This document shows positions 9,552-19,771 of a stretch of 64,000 nucleotides of DNA, in pieces. The notes under the pieces are model-generated. The model was given only the letters and a program-made list of their open reading frames with translations. It ran no database searches and was not told where the DNA came from. The DNA is from Cupriavidus oxalaticus (GTDB lineage Bacteria > Pseudomonadota > Gammaproteobacteria > Burkholderiales > Burkholderiaceae), in assembly GCF_016894385.1 (NCBI RefSeq), contig NZ_CP069812.1, positions 2,728,001 to 2,792,000 of the forward strand, given 5' to 3'. How positions within the stretch are numbered: position 1 is the stretch's first letter; each line of letters opens with the position of its first letter. Made by a program: the position numbers and the translations under genes.

Positions 9552-9857
9552 CTGAGTGGTAGCGGAGCAACCTTTCGATTACCCACGCCGTGATCTTGTC
9601 TGATCGCGCCGAGGACCACATCACCCAAATGTGGGTTTATGTACGGCCCGCAACATAGCGCCGGACGGCGGCTCTGACGTCACCCGCAGAGCCTGTCGAT
9701 CATCACCCGCACTCGCCTGGCCTGGAATCGGGGTTTTCTCCGAGCGGGTTTCCGCCAGCTTCCCGTCACGCCGCGCATGCGGTCTACTGGTATCACATTG
9801 ACAGGGCATCGCCAACGCGGCGTATCGCCGCAGTCGATGAAGCACCAAGAGGTTCCA

Positions 9858-9986
9858 ATGACCGGGAGACAGACCATGGTGACGAAAAAAGAAGACGCAT
9901 TCGTACTGAAGAACCTTCTCGCCCTCGCAGCAGTGGAAACCGTGGGCGGCGCGATCGCCCTAAGCATGGTCTTCCACCTGATCTGA
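9858..9986 (+). CDS. Small single-span membrane peptide
   Basis: A 42-residue product MTGRQTMVTKKEDAFVLKNL followed by a hydrophobic segment of about 20 residues ending HLI. A second ATG at 9876 is preceded by GGGAG with 7-base spacing and would give a 36-residue peptide; the ATG at 9858 has AGAGG before it. Either way the layout is a short charged N-terminus and one transmembrane helix. A strong terminator follows 15 bases after the stop, supporting a real short transcript. No family is recognised. Confidence 0.5.
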   Translation: MTGRQTMVTKKEDAFVLKNLLALAAVETVGGAIALSMVFHLI

Positions 9987-10001
9987 TCTGAACCTGCCCG
10001 G

Positions 10002-10031
10002 ACACCGCGCCGCCACGCCGGCGCGGTGTTG
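10002..10031. terminator. Terminator hairpin between the small peptide gene and DUF1428
   Basis: ACACCGCGCC and GGCGCGGTGT make a 10-bp perfect stem with an 8-base loop, then TTGGTTG. It lies between two convergent genes and could serve the plus strand; the U-tract is short. Confidence 0.6.
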
Positions 10032-10043
10032 GTTGCCCCGGCG

Positions 10044-10397
10044 TTACTCGTCGACAATCACCTCGAAGCCGCCGTAGATCATCCGCTGGCCATCGAACGG
10101 CATCGGGTCCATCCCTTCCTTCAGGCGCGGGTCTTCCATCGCCGCCTTCATGCCGGTGTCGCGCTTCTCCTTTGACGGCCACACGATCCAGGAGAACACC
10201 ACCGCCTCATCATCCTTGCGCTTGACCGCCATGGTGAAGGACGTCACCTTCCCCTCCGGCACGTCATCGCCCCAGCATTCCACCACCTTCAGCGCGCCGT
10301 ACTCCTTGAACACCGCCGCGGCCTTCTGCGCCACCTGGCGGTAGGTTTCGCGATTGGCCTGCGGCACGGCCAGCAAGAATCCGTCGATATAGGACAT
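10044..10397 (-). CDS. DUF1428 family protein
   Basis: A 117-residue protein beginning MSYIDGFLLAVPQANRETYR and ending with the PMPFDGQRMIYGGFEVIVD stretch that is typical of DUF1428, a dimeric alpha-beta barrel family (YbaA-like). Full family length. The minus strand has GAAGAGGAG about ten bases before the ATG. The function is not known; homologues are cytoplasmic and lack an obvious cofactor site. Confidence 0.88.
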   Translation of the reverse strand: MSYIDGFLLAVPQANRETYRQVAQKAAAVFKEYGALKVVECWGDDVPEGKVTSFTMAVKRKDDEAVVFSWIVWPSKEKRDTGMKAAMEDPRLKEGMDPMPFDGQRMIYGGFEVIVDE

Positions 10398-10587
10398 GGA
10401 TCTGACTCCTCTTCGGGTTGAACGGGTGCGAACGGGTCGCGTCCGAATACCTTAGGCCGTCGTTATGAGGGCCAAAGTTCCAGGTGCTTGCCCGCAGTCA
10501 GCGGCAGGTAGAGGTGTTCGGACCGGGGCTGGACTGGAGAACGAGGCGGCGTTGCCACATGTGGGGTTCTGGAAGTAACCCGCGAAA

Positions 10588-10627
10588 GCAAAAAGGGGTT
10601 ACGGCGTTCACCGTAACCCCTTTTTGC
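10588..10627. terminator. Strong bidirectional terminator after the tRNA
   Basis: AAAAAGGGGTTACGG and CCGTAACCCCTTTTT form an exact hairpin with a 6-base loop (cgttca). A-tract and U-tract on both sides make it work in either direction. On the minus strand it ends the rpoD-tRNA transcript 5-6 bases after the tRNA CCA. Confidence 0.9.
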
Positions 10628-10632
10628 AGCAT

Positions 10633-10711
<79 letters not shown>

Positions 10712-10721
10712 TTGGAAGCGT

Positions 10722-13265
<2,544 letters not shown>

Positions 13266-13321
13266 TGGCACGCTCACTTTCACCAGAACTGGGAAGAAAG
13301 ATTTCGCAATCCAAACCGGCT

Positions 13322-13327
13322 ATTGTA
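13322..13327 (-). promoter_or_regulatory. Putative -10 box of rpoD
   Basis: TACAAT on the minus strand, 57 bases before the rpoD ATG. The region 16-18 bases upstream has no good -35 hexamer. The same TACAAT occurs ahead of dnaG and the GatB/YqeY gene. Confidence 0.35.
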
Positions 13328-13466
13328 GCACGCCACGGATAGCCGGCTTCCTGTCAGGTGAGGTTTTCACCTGAAAAATCAAGGCTTAAGCTCGGCGATG
13401 CCGGCCTGGCCCCTCATCCAACGCCTGATACTGCCTCCAGGTTGATAGCCGTTGCACCATGGCGCT

Positions 13467-15287
13467 TCAGCCAAGTTGACGCCGCCGGTGGATCTCGCCC
13501 ACCAGCCAGCGCATGCGCTGCTTGGCCGCCTCATCGGCGGTCCCCGCCACCACTTCAGCCTGAAGCATGTCGAGTTCGCGCCGCAACGGCTCGGCCAGCA
13601 GCTTGGTGATGGCGGCATCGAACTCCTGCGTGGCAGGCGCCTCTTCAATCTCTTCCTTCAGCACGGCGGTGCGCGCGGCAGCATACATCTCGGCGTACGG
13701 CGACTGGGCAAGGTGCTCGCTGAATGCCGCGAAATTCACCTCGCCCTGCAGGCCGTCGCACGCTGACACGAGGTGAGTCAGCACTTCGCTCTCTGCCCCC
13801 ATGCCGCCCTCGCCATCCAGCAGCAGGGCACGCGCGTCGTCATCGAGCCGCGCCGACAGCGCCGGATAGCACATCAGCAGCTGGATCACGCGCTGCTCCA
13901 GGCCCGTCGGCGCCTGCCGCCTTGCCCGCGGGCGCGGCTTCTCGAAACGGCCCACCCGGGCCGGATCGCTGCGCAGGCCGCAGATGGCCTCGATCTCGGC
14001 AGGTGTCGTACCCGTAGCATCGGCAAGTTCGCGCACAATCTGTAGCCGCAGGCCGCCAGCCGGCATCGCCTGCAGCAGCGGCTTGGCCTCGTACTGGGCG
14101 CGGGCGCGACCCTCTGGCTGGCGCAGGTCAAGCTCCTCGGTCACCGACTGCAGCAGGAAGCGCGACAGCGGCATGGCGTTGCGCACCTGCGTGGCAAAGG
14201 CCTCGGTGCCCTCTTCACGCACATAGCTGTCCGGATCGTGCTCGGCCGGCAGGAACAGGAAGCGGATGGTCTTGTTGTCCGCCACATGCGGCAGGCAGGC
14301 TTCGAGTGCCCGCCGCGCCGCACGGCGGCCGGCGGCATCGCCATCGAACGAGAACACCACGGCGTCGGTCTGGCGCAGCAACTTCTGCACGTGCACGGGG
14401 GTGCACGCCGTGCCTAAGGTAGCGACGGCATTGGCAAAACCGAGCTGGGCCAGTGCCACGACGTCCATATACCCTTCGACCACCAATACGTAGCCGGTTT
14501 CCCGGATGGCATGGCGCGCCTCGAACAGCCCGTAGAGTTCGGTCCCCTTGCTGAACAGCGGGGTTTCGGGCGAGTTCAGGTACTTGGGCTCGCCCTGCCC
14601 CATCACGCGGCCGCCAAAGCCGATCACGGCCCCCTTGGTGTTGCGGATGGGGAACATGATGCGGTCGCGAAAGCGGTCATAGCGCCGCGGCTTGCCGTCG
14701 GGGTCGCGCTTGTCGCTTTCGATCAGCAGGCCGGCCTCGACCAGCGGTGCGGCGATATTGTCGTCGCGATAGCTGCCGAACACCGCTTCCAGCCCTTGCC
14801 AGTCGTCTGGCGCATAGCCCAGGCCGAACTGCGCGGCGATCTCGCCGGTCAGCCCGCGCCCCTTCAGGTACTGGATCGCCTGCGGCGCGGTGCGCAGCTG
14901 GCGGCGGTAGAAGTCGGTCGCGCGGGACATGGCGTCTGACAGCGCCACCGAGCGCGACTGCTGCTCGGCGCGCTGGCCCGGCGGCAGGCGGTCGCGCTCT
15001 TCCGGCACGGTCATGCCGACCGACTGGGCGAGCTCACGCACCGCCTCCGGGTAGGACTGCCCGGAATATTCCATCAGGAAACCGATGGCCGAGCCATGCG
15101 CGCCGCAGCCGAAGCAGTGGTAGAACTGCTTGGTCGGCGAGACCGTGAAAGATGGCGATTTCTCGTTATGGAAGGGGCACAGCCCCATGAAATTCGCGCC
15201 GCCCTTCTTCAGCTGCACATACTTGCCCACCACATCGACAATGTCGACACGGTTGAGCAGGTCCTGAATAAAGGATTGCGGAATCAC
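13467..15287 (-). CDS. dnaG: DNA primase
   Basis: Synthesises RNA primers at the replication fork with DnaB helicase. The zinc-binding domain is at the N-terminus (CPFHNEKSPSF, then FYHCFGCGAHG), the TOPRIM domain in the middle (VVEGYMDVVAL, then FSFDGDAAGRRAARRA), and the helicase-interacting domain after a basic linker near residue 430. The start is the GTG at 15287, giving VIPQSFIQDLLNRVDIVDVV, the conserved N-terminus of primases, with AGGA 10-13 bases upstream. A start further upstream would add residues absent from the family. Length 606 residues is normal. Confidence 0.95.
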   Translation of the reverse strand: MIPQSFIQDLLNRVDIVDVVGKYVQLKKGGANFMGLCPFHNEKSPSFTVSPTKQFYHCFGCGAHGSAIGFLMEYSGQSYPEAVRELAQSVGMTVPEERDRLPPGQRAEQQSRSVALSDAMSRATDFYRRQLRTAPQAIQYLKGRGLTGEIAAQFGLGYAPDDWQGLEAVFGSYRDDNIAAPLVEAGLLIESDKRDPDGKPRRYDRFRDRIMFPIRNTKGAVIGFGGRVMGQGEPKYLNSPETPLFSKGTELYGLFEARHAIRETGYVLVVEGYMDVVALAQLGFANAVATLGTACTPVHVQKLLRQTDAVVFSFDGDAAGRRAARRALEACLPHVADNKTIRFLFLPAEHDPDSYVREEGTEAFATQVRNAMPLSRFLLQSVTEELDLRQPEGRARAQYEAKPLLQAMPAGGLRLQIVRELADATGTTPAEIEAICGLRSDPARVGRFEKPRPRARRQAPTGLEQRVIQLLMCYPALSARLDDDARALLLDGEGGMGAESEVLTHLVSACDGLQGEVNFAAFSEHLAQSPYAEMYAAARTAVLKEEIEEAPATQEFDAAITKLLAEPLRRELDMLQAEVVAGTADEAAKQRMRWLVGEIHRRRQLG

Positions 15288-15379
15288 CCGACTGACCGTC
15301 CTGAGGCTTGGCCGTCCCGCGACGGGAGGCAATTTCTAGGAATGCGTGACCGGTACGACGCCCGGTTGCTTATCGGAAT

Positions 15380-15385
15380 ATTGTA
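15380..15385 (-). promoter_or_regulatory. Putative -10 box of dnaG
   Basis: TACAAT on the minus strand about 95 bases before the dnaG GTG. TTGCGG lies upstream but 20 bases away, longer than the optimal spacer. Confidence 0.3.
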
Positions 15386-15488
15386 GTGCAGCGCGTCCAG
15401 GCTGCCCGCAATGTTATCAACTCCGTGCATCTACGCCGAACCCCAGGGATTCGGCGCGCATCATACTCATAACTGATTAAATCAGCAT

Positions 15489-15938
15489 TTACTTCGGAGC
15501 TAGCGCGGCCTTGACCAGCGCCGACACGGCGGTCATGTCGGCACGGCCGGCGAGCTTGCCCTTGAGCACGCCCATGACCTTGCCCATGTCCTGCGGGCCG
15601 GCCGCCCCGGTGGCGGCAACCGCCAGTTGGACCTCGGCGGCGACTTCCGCCTCGGACAGCGCGGCGGGCATATAGACCTTCAGCACCTCGACTTCGGCCA
15701 GTTCCTTGTCGGCCAGATCGTTGCGGCCAGCCTGCTGGAACTGGGAGATCGAGTCCTTGCGCTGCTTGATGAGCTTCTCGACCACGGCCAGCACGGCGGT
15801 ATCGTCAAGCTCCGTGCGCTCATCGACCTCGCGCTGCTTGATCGCGGCCAGCAGCAGTCGGATGGTGCCGAGGCGCTCCGTTTCGCGGGCACGCATGGCG
15901 TTCTTCATGTCTTCGCTGATACGGGCTTTGAGGGACAT
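15489..15938 (-). CDS. GatB/YqeY domain protein
   Basis: A 149-residue protein of the YqeY family, related to the tail domain of GatB, the amidotransferase subunit that converts Glu-tRNA(Gln). The start MSLKARISEDMKNAMRARE and the PQDMGKVMGVLKGKLAGRAD segment are characteristic. Free-standing YqeY may bind tRNA but its activity is not established. The gene usually sits between rpsU and dnaG; here rpsU is missing. The start at 15938 is set by the conserved MSLK; an upstream in-frame start would read through the preceding terminator region. Confidence 0.9.
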   Translation of the reverse strand: MSLKARISEDMKNAMRARETERLGTIRLLLAAIKQREVDERTELDDTAVLAVVEKLIKQRKDSISQFQQAGRNDLADKELAEVEVLKVYMPAALSEAEVAAEVQLAVAATGAAGPQDMGKVMGVLKGKLAGRADMTAVSALVKAALAPK

Positions 15939-16010
15939 CGTGATCTTCCAGAAAGTGGGCGGACACTCACAGGTGGTGGCAAGAGCCGCTCGCTGCAAGG
16001 CCAATAACGC

Positions 16011-16043
16011 AAAAACCCGCCGAAGCGTGCGCCACAGCGGGTT
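16011..16043 (-). terminator. Terminator-like hairpin upstream of the GatB/YqeY gene
   Basis: On the minus strand AACCCGC and GCGGGTT close a hairpin followed by TTTTTGCG. It lies between a TACAAT box at 16111-16116 and the YqeY gene with no open frame in between. It could attenuate the operon, end the flavoprotein transcript, or be left over from a lost rpsU. Confidence 0.65.
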
Positions 16044-16110
16044 GGTGCAAGCGCGAGGCCCGGTTCGGTACAGCTTCGATTTTCGGGATAGCGGCTTTAC
16101 GAAGTTCTCG

Positions 16111-16116
16111 ATTGTA
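16111..16116 (-). promoter_or_regulatory. Putative -10 box upstream of the YqeY leader
   Basis: TACAAT on the minus strand with CTTCGG 17 bases upstream, a poor -35. Transcription would start about 70 bases before the hairpin at 16011-16043. Confidence 0.3.
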
Positions 16117-16192
16117 TCACCAAGCCCGGAGCGCCGAAGTGGCGCTCAACACACACTGAAAAAGCGACGTCCGGGGCTCAGCCAAACCGGGA

Positions 16193-17482
16193 TCAGGCCA
16201 CTGACTGCCCGGCGGCCGCGCTGCGGCTGGCCTCCGCCACCGCCTTGCCTGCCGCGACGGCGGACGCCCAGGCCCACTGGAAGTTGTAGCCGCCCAGCCA
16301 GCCGGTCACGTCCACCACCTCGCCAATGAAGTAGAGCCCTGGCACCTCCCGCGCCATCATCGTGGTCGAGGACAGGGCGCGCGTATCGACGCCGCCGATC
16401 GTCACTTCGGCCTTGCGGTAGCCTTCGGTACCCGACGGCACGATGCGCCAGTCGTTGAGCGATGCGCCAAGCTTGCGCAGGCCCTTGTCCGTGACATCGT
16501 GCAGCGGCATGGCGGCATCGACGCCGGCGGCCGCGCACCATGCATCGGCCAGCCGCGCCGGCAGCCGCTGCGCCAGCAGGTTGCCAAGGTGCTTGCGGCT
16601 GCCGCTTTTCTGCTCCAGCAGCCATGCCGCGGCGTCTTCGCCGTCGAACAGGTCGATGGCGATCGGCGTGCCCGGCTTCCAGTAGCTCGAGATCTGCAGC
16701 ACCGCCGGCCCGGACAGCCCGCGGTGGGTCCACAGCAGGTCTTCGCGGAACGCGCCGGCCGCCTTGCCGTTGCCGGTGGCGACATCCACTTCCAGCGACA
16801 CCCCGGCCAGCGGCGCGAACGGGGCCCAGTCCTTGCCGTCGAAGGTCAGCGGCACCAGCGCCGGCCGGGTTTCGACGATGCCCAGCCCGAACTGGCGGGC
16901 GATGCGGTAGCCGAAGTCGGTGGCGCCGATCTTCGGGATCGACAGCCCGCCGCTCGCCACCACCAGTGCGCCGGCGCGGATCATGCCGGTGGAGGTCAGC
17001 AACACGAAGTCATCGCCCTCGCGGCGGACTTCCGCCACCGCACAGCCGGTCTGCCAGCGTACGCGGCCGGTGTCGCATTCGGCGCGCAGCATGGCGATCA
17101 CGTCCTCCGCGCTGTCATTGCAGAACAGCTGGCCGCGATGCTTTTCATGCCAGGCGATGCCGTGGCGGCGCATCAGGTCGAGGAAGTCCTGCGGGGTATA
17201 GCGCGCCAGCGCCGAACGGCAAAAGTGCGGATTGGACGACAGGTAGTTGGTTGGTCCCGCCTGCAGGTTGGTGAAATTGCAGCGGCCGCCGCCGGAGATG
17301 CGGATCTTCTCGGCCAGCCTGGTGGCGTGATCGACCAGCACCACGCTGGCGCCGTTCTGGCCGGCGACGGCGGCGCACATCATGCCGGCCGCGCCCGCGC
17401 CCAGCACGGCCACGTCGTACCGGCCCGTCCGGGTTCCCGTCGCCCCGCTCATTGCTCGCCTCGCCAATCCATCTGTTGCCAC
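16193..17482 (-). CDS. BaiN/HI0933-family flavoprotein (NAD(P)/FAD-dependent oxidoreductase)
   Basis: A 429-residue flavoprotein. The dinucleotide-binding motif GAGAAGMM is near residues 29-36, then RISGGGRCNFTN, the family hallmark, and the C-terminal FIGEVVDVTGWLGGYNFQWA that closes the FAD site. These define the HI0933/BaiN group, whose reactions are mostly unknown. It may begin at MATDGL (17482) or at the next Met, ten codons later. It is divergent from tsaD with a gap of 126 bases. Confidence 0.88.
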   Translation of the reverse strand: MATDGLARRAMSGATGTRTGRYDVAVLGAGAAGMMCAAVAGQNGASVVLVDHATRLAEKIRISGGGRCNFTNLQAGPTNYLSSNPHFCRSALARYTPQDFLDLMRRHGIAWHEKHRGQLFCNDSAEDVIAMLRAECDTGRVRWQTGCAVAEVRREGDDFVLLTSTGMIRAGALVVASGGLSIPKIGATDFGYRIARQFGLGIVETRPALVPLTFDGKDWAPFAPLAGVSLEVDVATGNGKAAGAFREDLLWTHRGLSGPAVLQISSYWKPGTPIAIDLFDGEDAAAWLLEQKSGSRKHLGNLLAQRLPARLADAWCAAAGVDAAMPLHDVTDKGLRKLGASLNDWRIVPSGTEGYRKAEVTIGGVDTRALSSTTMMAREVPGLYFIGEVVDVTGWLGGYNFQWAWASAVAAGKAVAEASRSAAAGQSVA

Positions 17483-17608
17483 CGCTCAAGAAAGGGCAGA
17501 TTGTAGCGAAAAGCGCGCGGCGCCCCGCTGTGCTACCCTGCGCGCTTCCTGCAACCTGTTGTTTCAACGTCCGTTTCGCCTTTTTCGGCGGCGTTCGGCT
17601 TCTTTCCC

Positions 17609-18643
17609 ATGCTTGTCCTCGGCATCGAATCTTCCTGCGACGAAACCGGGCTGGCCCTCTACGACACCGAGGCCGGCCTGCTGGCGCATGCCCTGCATTC
17701 GCAGATCGCCATGCACCGCGACTACGGTGGCGTAGTCCCCGAACTCGCCTCGCGCGACCATATCCGCCGTGTGCTGCCGCTGCTCGAGCAGGTGCTGGCC
17801 GACGCCGGCCGCACCCGCCGGGACATCGACGCCATCGCCTTCACCCAGGGGCCGGGCCTTGCCGGCGCGCTGCTGGTCGGCGCCTCGGTGGCCAATGCAC
17901 TGGGCTTCGCGCTGAACGTGCCGATGGTCGGCGTGCACCACCTGGAGGGCCACCTGCTGTCGCCGCTGCTGACGCGCGAGCCGCCGCCGTTCCCGTTCGT
18001 GGCGCTGCTGGTGTCCGGCGGACATACCCAACTGATGGATGTGCGCGGCGTCGGCGACTACACGCTGCTGGGCGAGACGCTGGACGATGCCGCGGGCGAG
18101 GCCTTCGACAAGACCGCCAAGCTGCTCGGCCTGGGCTACCCTGGCGGGCCGGAAGTGTCGCGGCTGGCCGAGTTCGGCACGCCGGGCGCGTTCGCGCTGC
18201 CGCGGCCGATGCTGCATTCGGGCAATCTCGATTTTTCCTTCGCCGGGCTGAAGACCGCGGTGCTGACGCAAACCCGCAAGCTGTCCAATACCTGCGAGCA
18301 GGACCGGGCCAACCTGGCGCGGGCCTTTGTCGATGCGATCGTCGATGTGCTGGCGGCCAAGTCGTTCGCCGCGCTGAAGCAGACCGGCCACAAGCGGCTG
18401 GTGGTGGCCGGCGGCGTCGGCGCCAACCGGCAGTTGCGTGAGCGGCTGGACCTGCTCGGCAAGCAGCGCAAGGTTGAAGTCTATTATCCGGACCTGGCGT
18501 TCTGCACCGATAACGGCGCGATGATCGCGTTTGCCGGCGCGATGCGGTTGCAGGCGGCGCCTGAGCTGGCGCGGCGCGAGTATGGCTATGGCGTGACGCC
18601 GAGGTGGGACCTGGCGGATATCCGGCTGCCGTCCGCAGCCTGA
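17609..18643 (+). CDS. tsaD: tRNA N6-adenosine threonylcarbamoyltransferase
   Basis: The catalytic subunit that transfers threonylcarbamoyl from TC-AMP to A37 of ANN-decoding tRNAs, working with TsaB and TsaE. The product has 344 residues of the ASKHA fold, starting [19 protein letters not shown]. Metal ligands are His111 and His115 in HHLEGH and the Asp in FCTDNGAMI near the C-terminus. The [13 protein letters not shown] segment binds nucleotide. The length and start agree with the family. It is monocistronic, closed by a strong terminator. Confidence 0.97.
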   Translation: MLVLGIESSCDETGLALYDTEAGLLAHALHSQIAMHRDYGGVVPELASRDHIRRVLPLLEQVLADAGRTRRDIDAIAFTQGPGLAGALLVGASVANALGFALNVPMVGVHHLEGHLLSPLLTREPPPFPFVALLVSGGHTQLMDVRGVGDYTLLGETLDDAAGEAFDKTAKLLGLGYPGGPEVSRLAEFGTPGAFALPRPMLHSGNLDFSFAGLKTAVLTQTRKLSNTCEQDRANLARAFVDAIVDVLAAKSFAALKQTGHKRLVVAGGVGANRQLRERLDLLGKQRKVEVYYPDLAFCTDNGAMIAFAGAMRLQAAPELARREYGYGVTPRWDLADIRLPSAA

Positions 18644-18660
18644 CGGCTCTCTCGCCAAGG

Positions 18661-18687
18661 AAAAAGCCACCGCATGCGGTGGCTTTT
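18661..18687. terminator. Bidirectional terminator between tsaD and folE2
   Basis: AAAAAGCCACCGC and GCGGTGGCTTTT form an 8-bp GC stem with flanking A and T tracts and a 2-base loop. The genes converge on it. Confidence 0.88.
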
Positions 18688-18709
18688 GCTATTTCAGCGA
18701 CCAACAGGA

Positions 18710-19513
18710 TCAGCTCACCCGCTTGTCCCGCTCGATCACCGCATACGCGCTGTGGTTGTGGATCGACTCGAAGTTCTCGGCCTCCAGCACATAGGCCACG
18801 ATGCGGTCATCCGCATTCAGCCGCATCGCGATATCGCGCACCAGGTCCTCGACGAACTTGGGGTTCTCGTACGCACGCTCGGTGACGAACTTCTCGTCGG
18901 GGCGCTTGAGCAGCCCCCACAGTTCGCACGATGCCTCTTCCTCGGCCATCCGCACCAGCGCTTCCACCGGCAGTTCTCCGGCCAGTTCCACGTCCATCGT
19001 GATGTGCGAGCGCTGGTTATGCGCGCCATACTGCGAGATCTTCTTCGAGCACGGGCACAGGCTGGTCACCGGCACCATCGCCTTCAGGAACACGCGCGCC
19101 TGGCCGTTGCGCACTTCGCCGGTCAGCGTGACCTCGTAGTCCAGCAGCGACTGCACGCCCGACACCGGCGCGATCTTGCTGATGAAGTACGGGAAGGTGA
19201 CCTCGATGCGGCCCGCCTCGGCTTCCAGCTTTTCCAGCATCTTGTCGAGCAGCAGGCGGAAGCTGGCCAGTTCCAGCGGCGCGCGCTCTTCTTCCAGCAG
19301 CGCGACGAAGCGCGACATATGCGTGCCCTTCTGGTCCGCCGGCAGGTGCACGTCGAGATTGAAGGTACCCACGCTCGGCACGATGCCGGCCGGGGTCTTC
19401 AGGGTCACGGGATATCGCACGCCCTTGACACCGACACGCTGGATGGGGATCTGGCGGGTGTCGAGGCTCGACTGGACGTCGGGCATCACGAAGGCGGGAT
19501 TGATGTCATTCAT
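18710..19513 (-). CDS. folE2: GTP cyclohydrolase FolE2 (type IB)
   Basis: Converts GTP to 7,8-dihydroneopterin triphosphate, the first step of folate and queuosine precursor synthesis, with a metal requirement looser than FolE1. The 267-residue product has the family residues in GTHMSRF near 65 and the Cys-containing [19 protein letters not shown] stretch near 150-170. A GGAGG lies ten bases before the ATG. In some bacteria folE2 is induced under zinc starvation by Zur; no clear Zur box is seen in the 258-base upstream gap. Confidence 0.95.
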   Translation of the reverse strand: MNDINPAFVMPDVQSSLDTRQIPIQRVGVKGVRYPVTLKTPAGIVPSVGTFNLDVHLPADQKGTHMSRFVALLEEERAPLELASFRLLLDKMLEKLEAEAGRIEVTFPYFISKIAPVSGVQSLLDYEVTLTGEVRNGQARVFLKAMVPVTSLCPCSKKISQYGAHNQRSHITMDVELAGELPVEALVRMAEEEASCELWGLLKRPDEKFVTERAYENPKFVEDLVRDIAMRLNADDRIVAYVLEAENFESIHNHSAYAVIERDKRVS

Positions 19514-19723
19514 CTAACGGTTTCCTCCAGGGCTGCGCCAGGGGACGGCGCTGACCCTTACGGTCGCGGCATTTTCGCAGTCCATCCATGCCGCGCAACG
19601 AGTGTGAAACCACGGGCCCCGGCACAAGGCGCGCCGACCCGCAGCTGCGAACACAAAAAGGGGGAGTTTAAGGGAATTCGGGCGCACTCGTTGCCGAGGG
19701 CCGAATCCCCTTGCCCGGCGCGG

Positions 19724-19750
19724 GTGATCCCGGCCACCCGCCGGGATCAC
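19724..19750 (-). terminator. Hairpin just downstream of dxs
   Basis: GTGATCCCGGC and GCCGGGATCAC form an 11-bp perfect stem with a 5-base loop, 22 bases after the dxs stop on the minus strand. There is no U-tract, so termination efficiency is uncertain; it may instead protect the 3' end. Confidence 0.5.
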
Positions 19751-19771
19751 GCCGGAACACGCCGAACGTGG

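Larger units (their letters stand above)
8880..9857. other. Gene-poor stretch of almost 1 kb
   Basis: Between rhlE and the small membrane peptide gene no full-length gene is seen. It holds the rhlE leader (8880-9045), a short open frame at 9223-9360, coding-like but frame-shifted sequence at 9391-9558, a terminator hairpin for the minus strand at 9518-9551 and a small palindrome ACCCAAATGTGGGT near 9623-9636. The long open frames crossing it on both strands look like GC-rich chance frames: none keeps a familiar domain. Confidence 0.6.

Noticed and set aside
15434..15456. Hairpin CGCCGAA...TTCGGCG as the terminator of the YqeY gene
   Set aside because: The 7-bp stem lacks a U-tract on the minus strand and transcription likely continues into dnaG.
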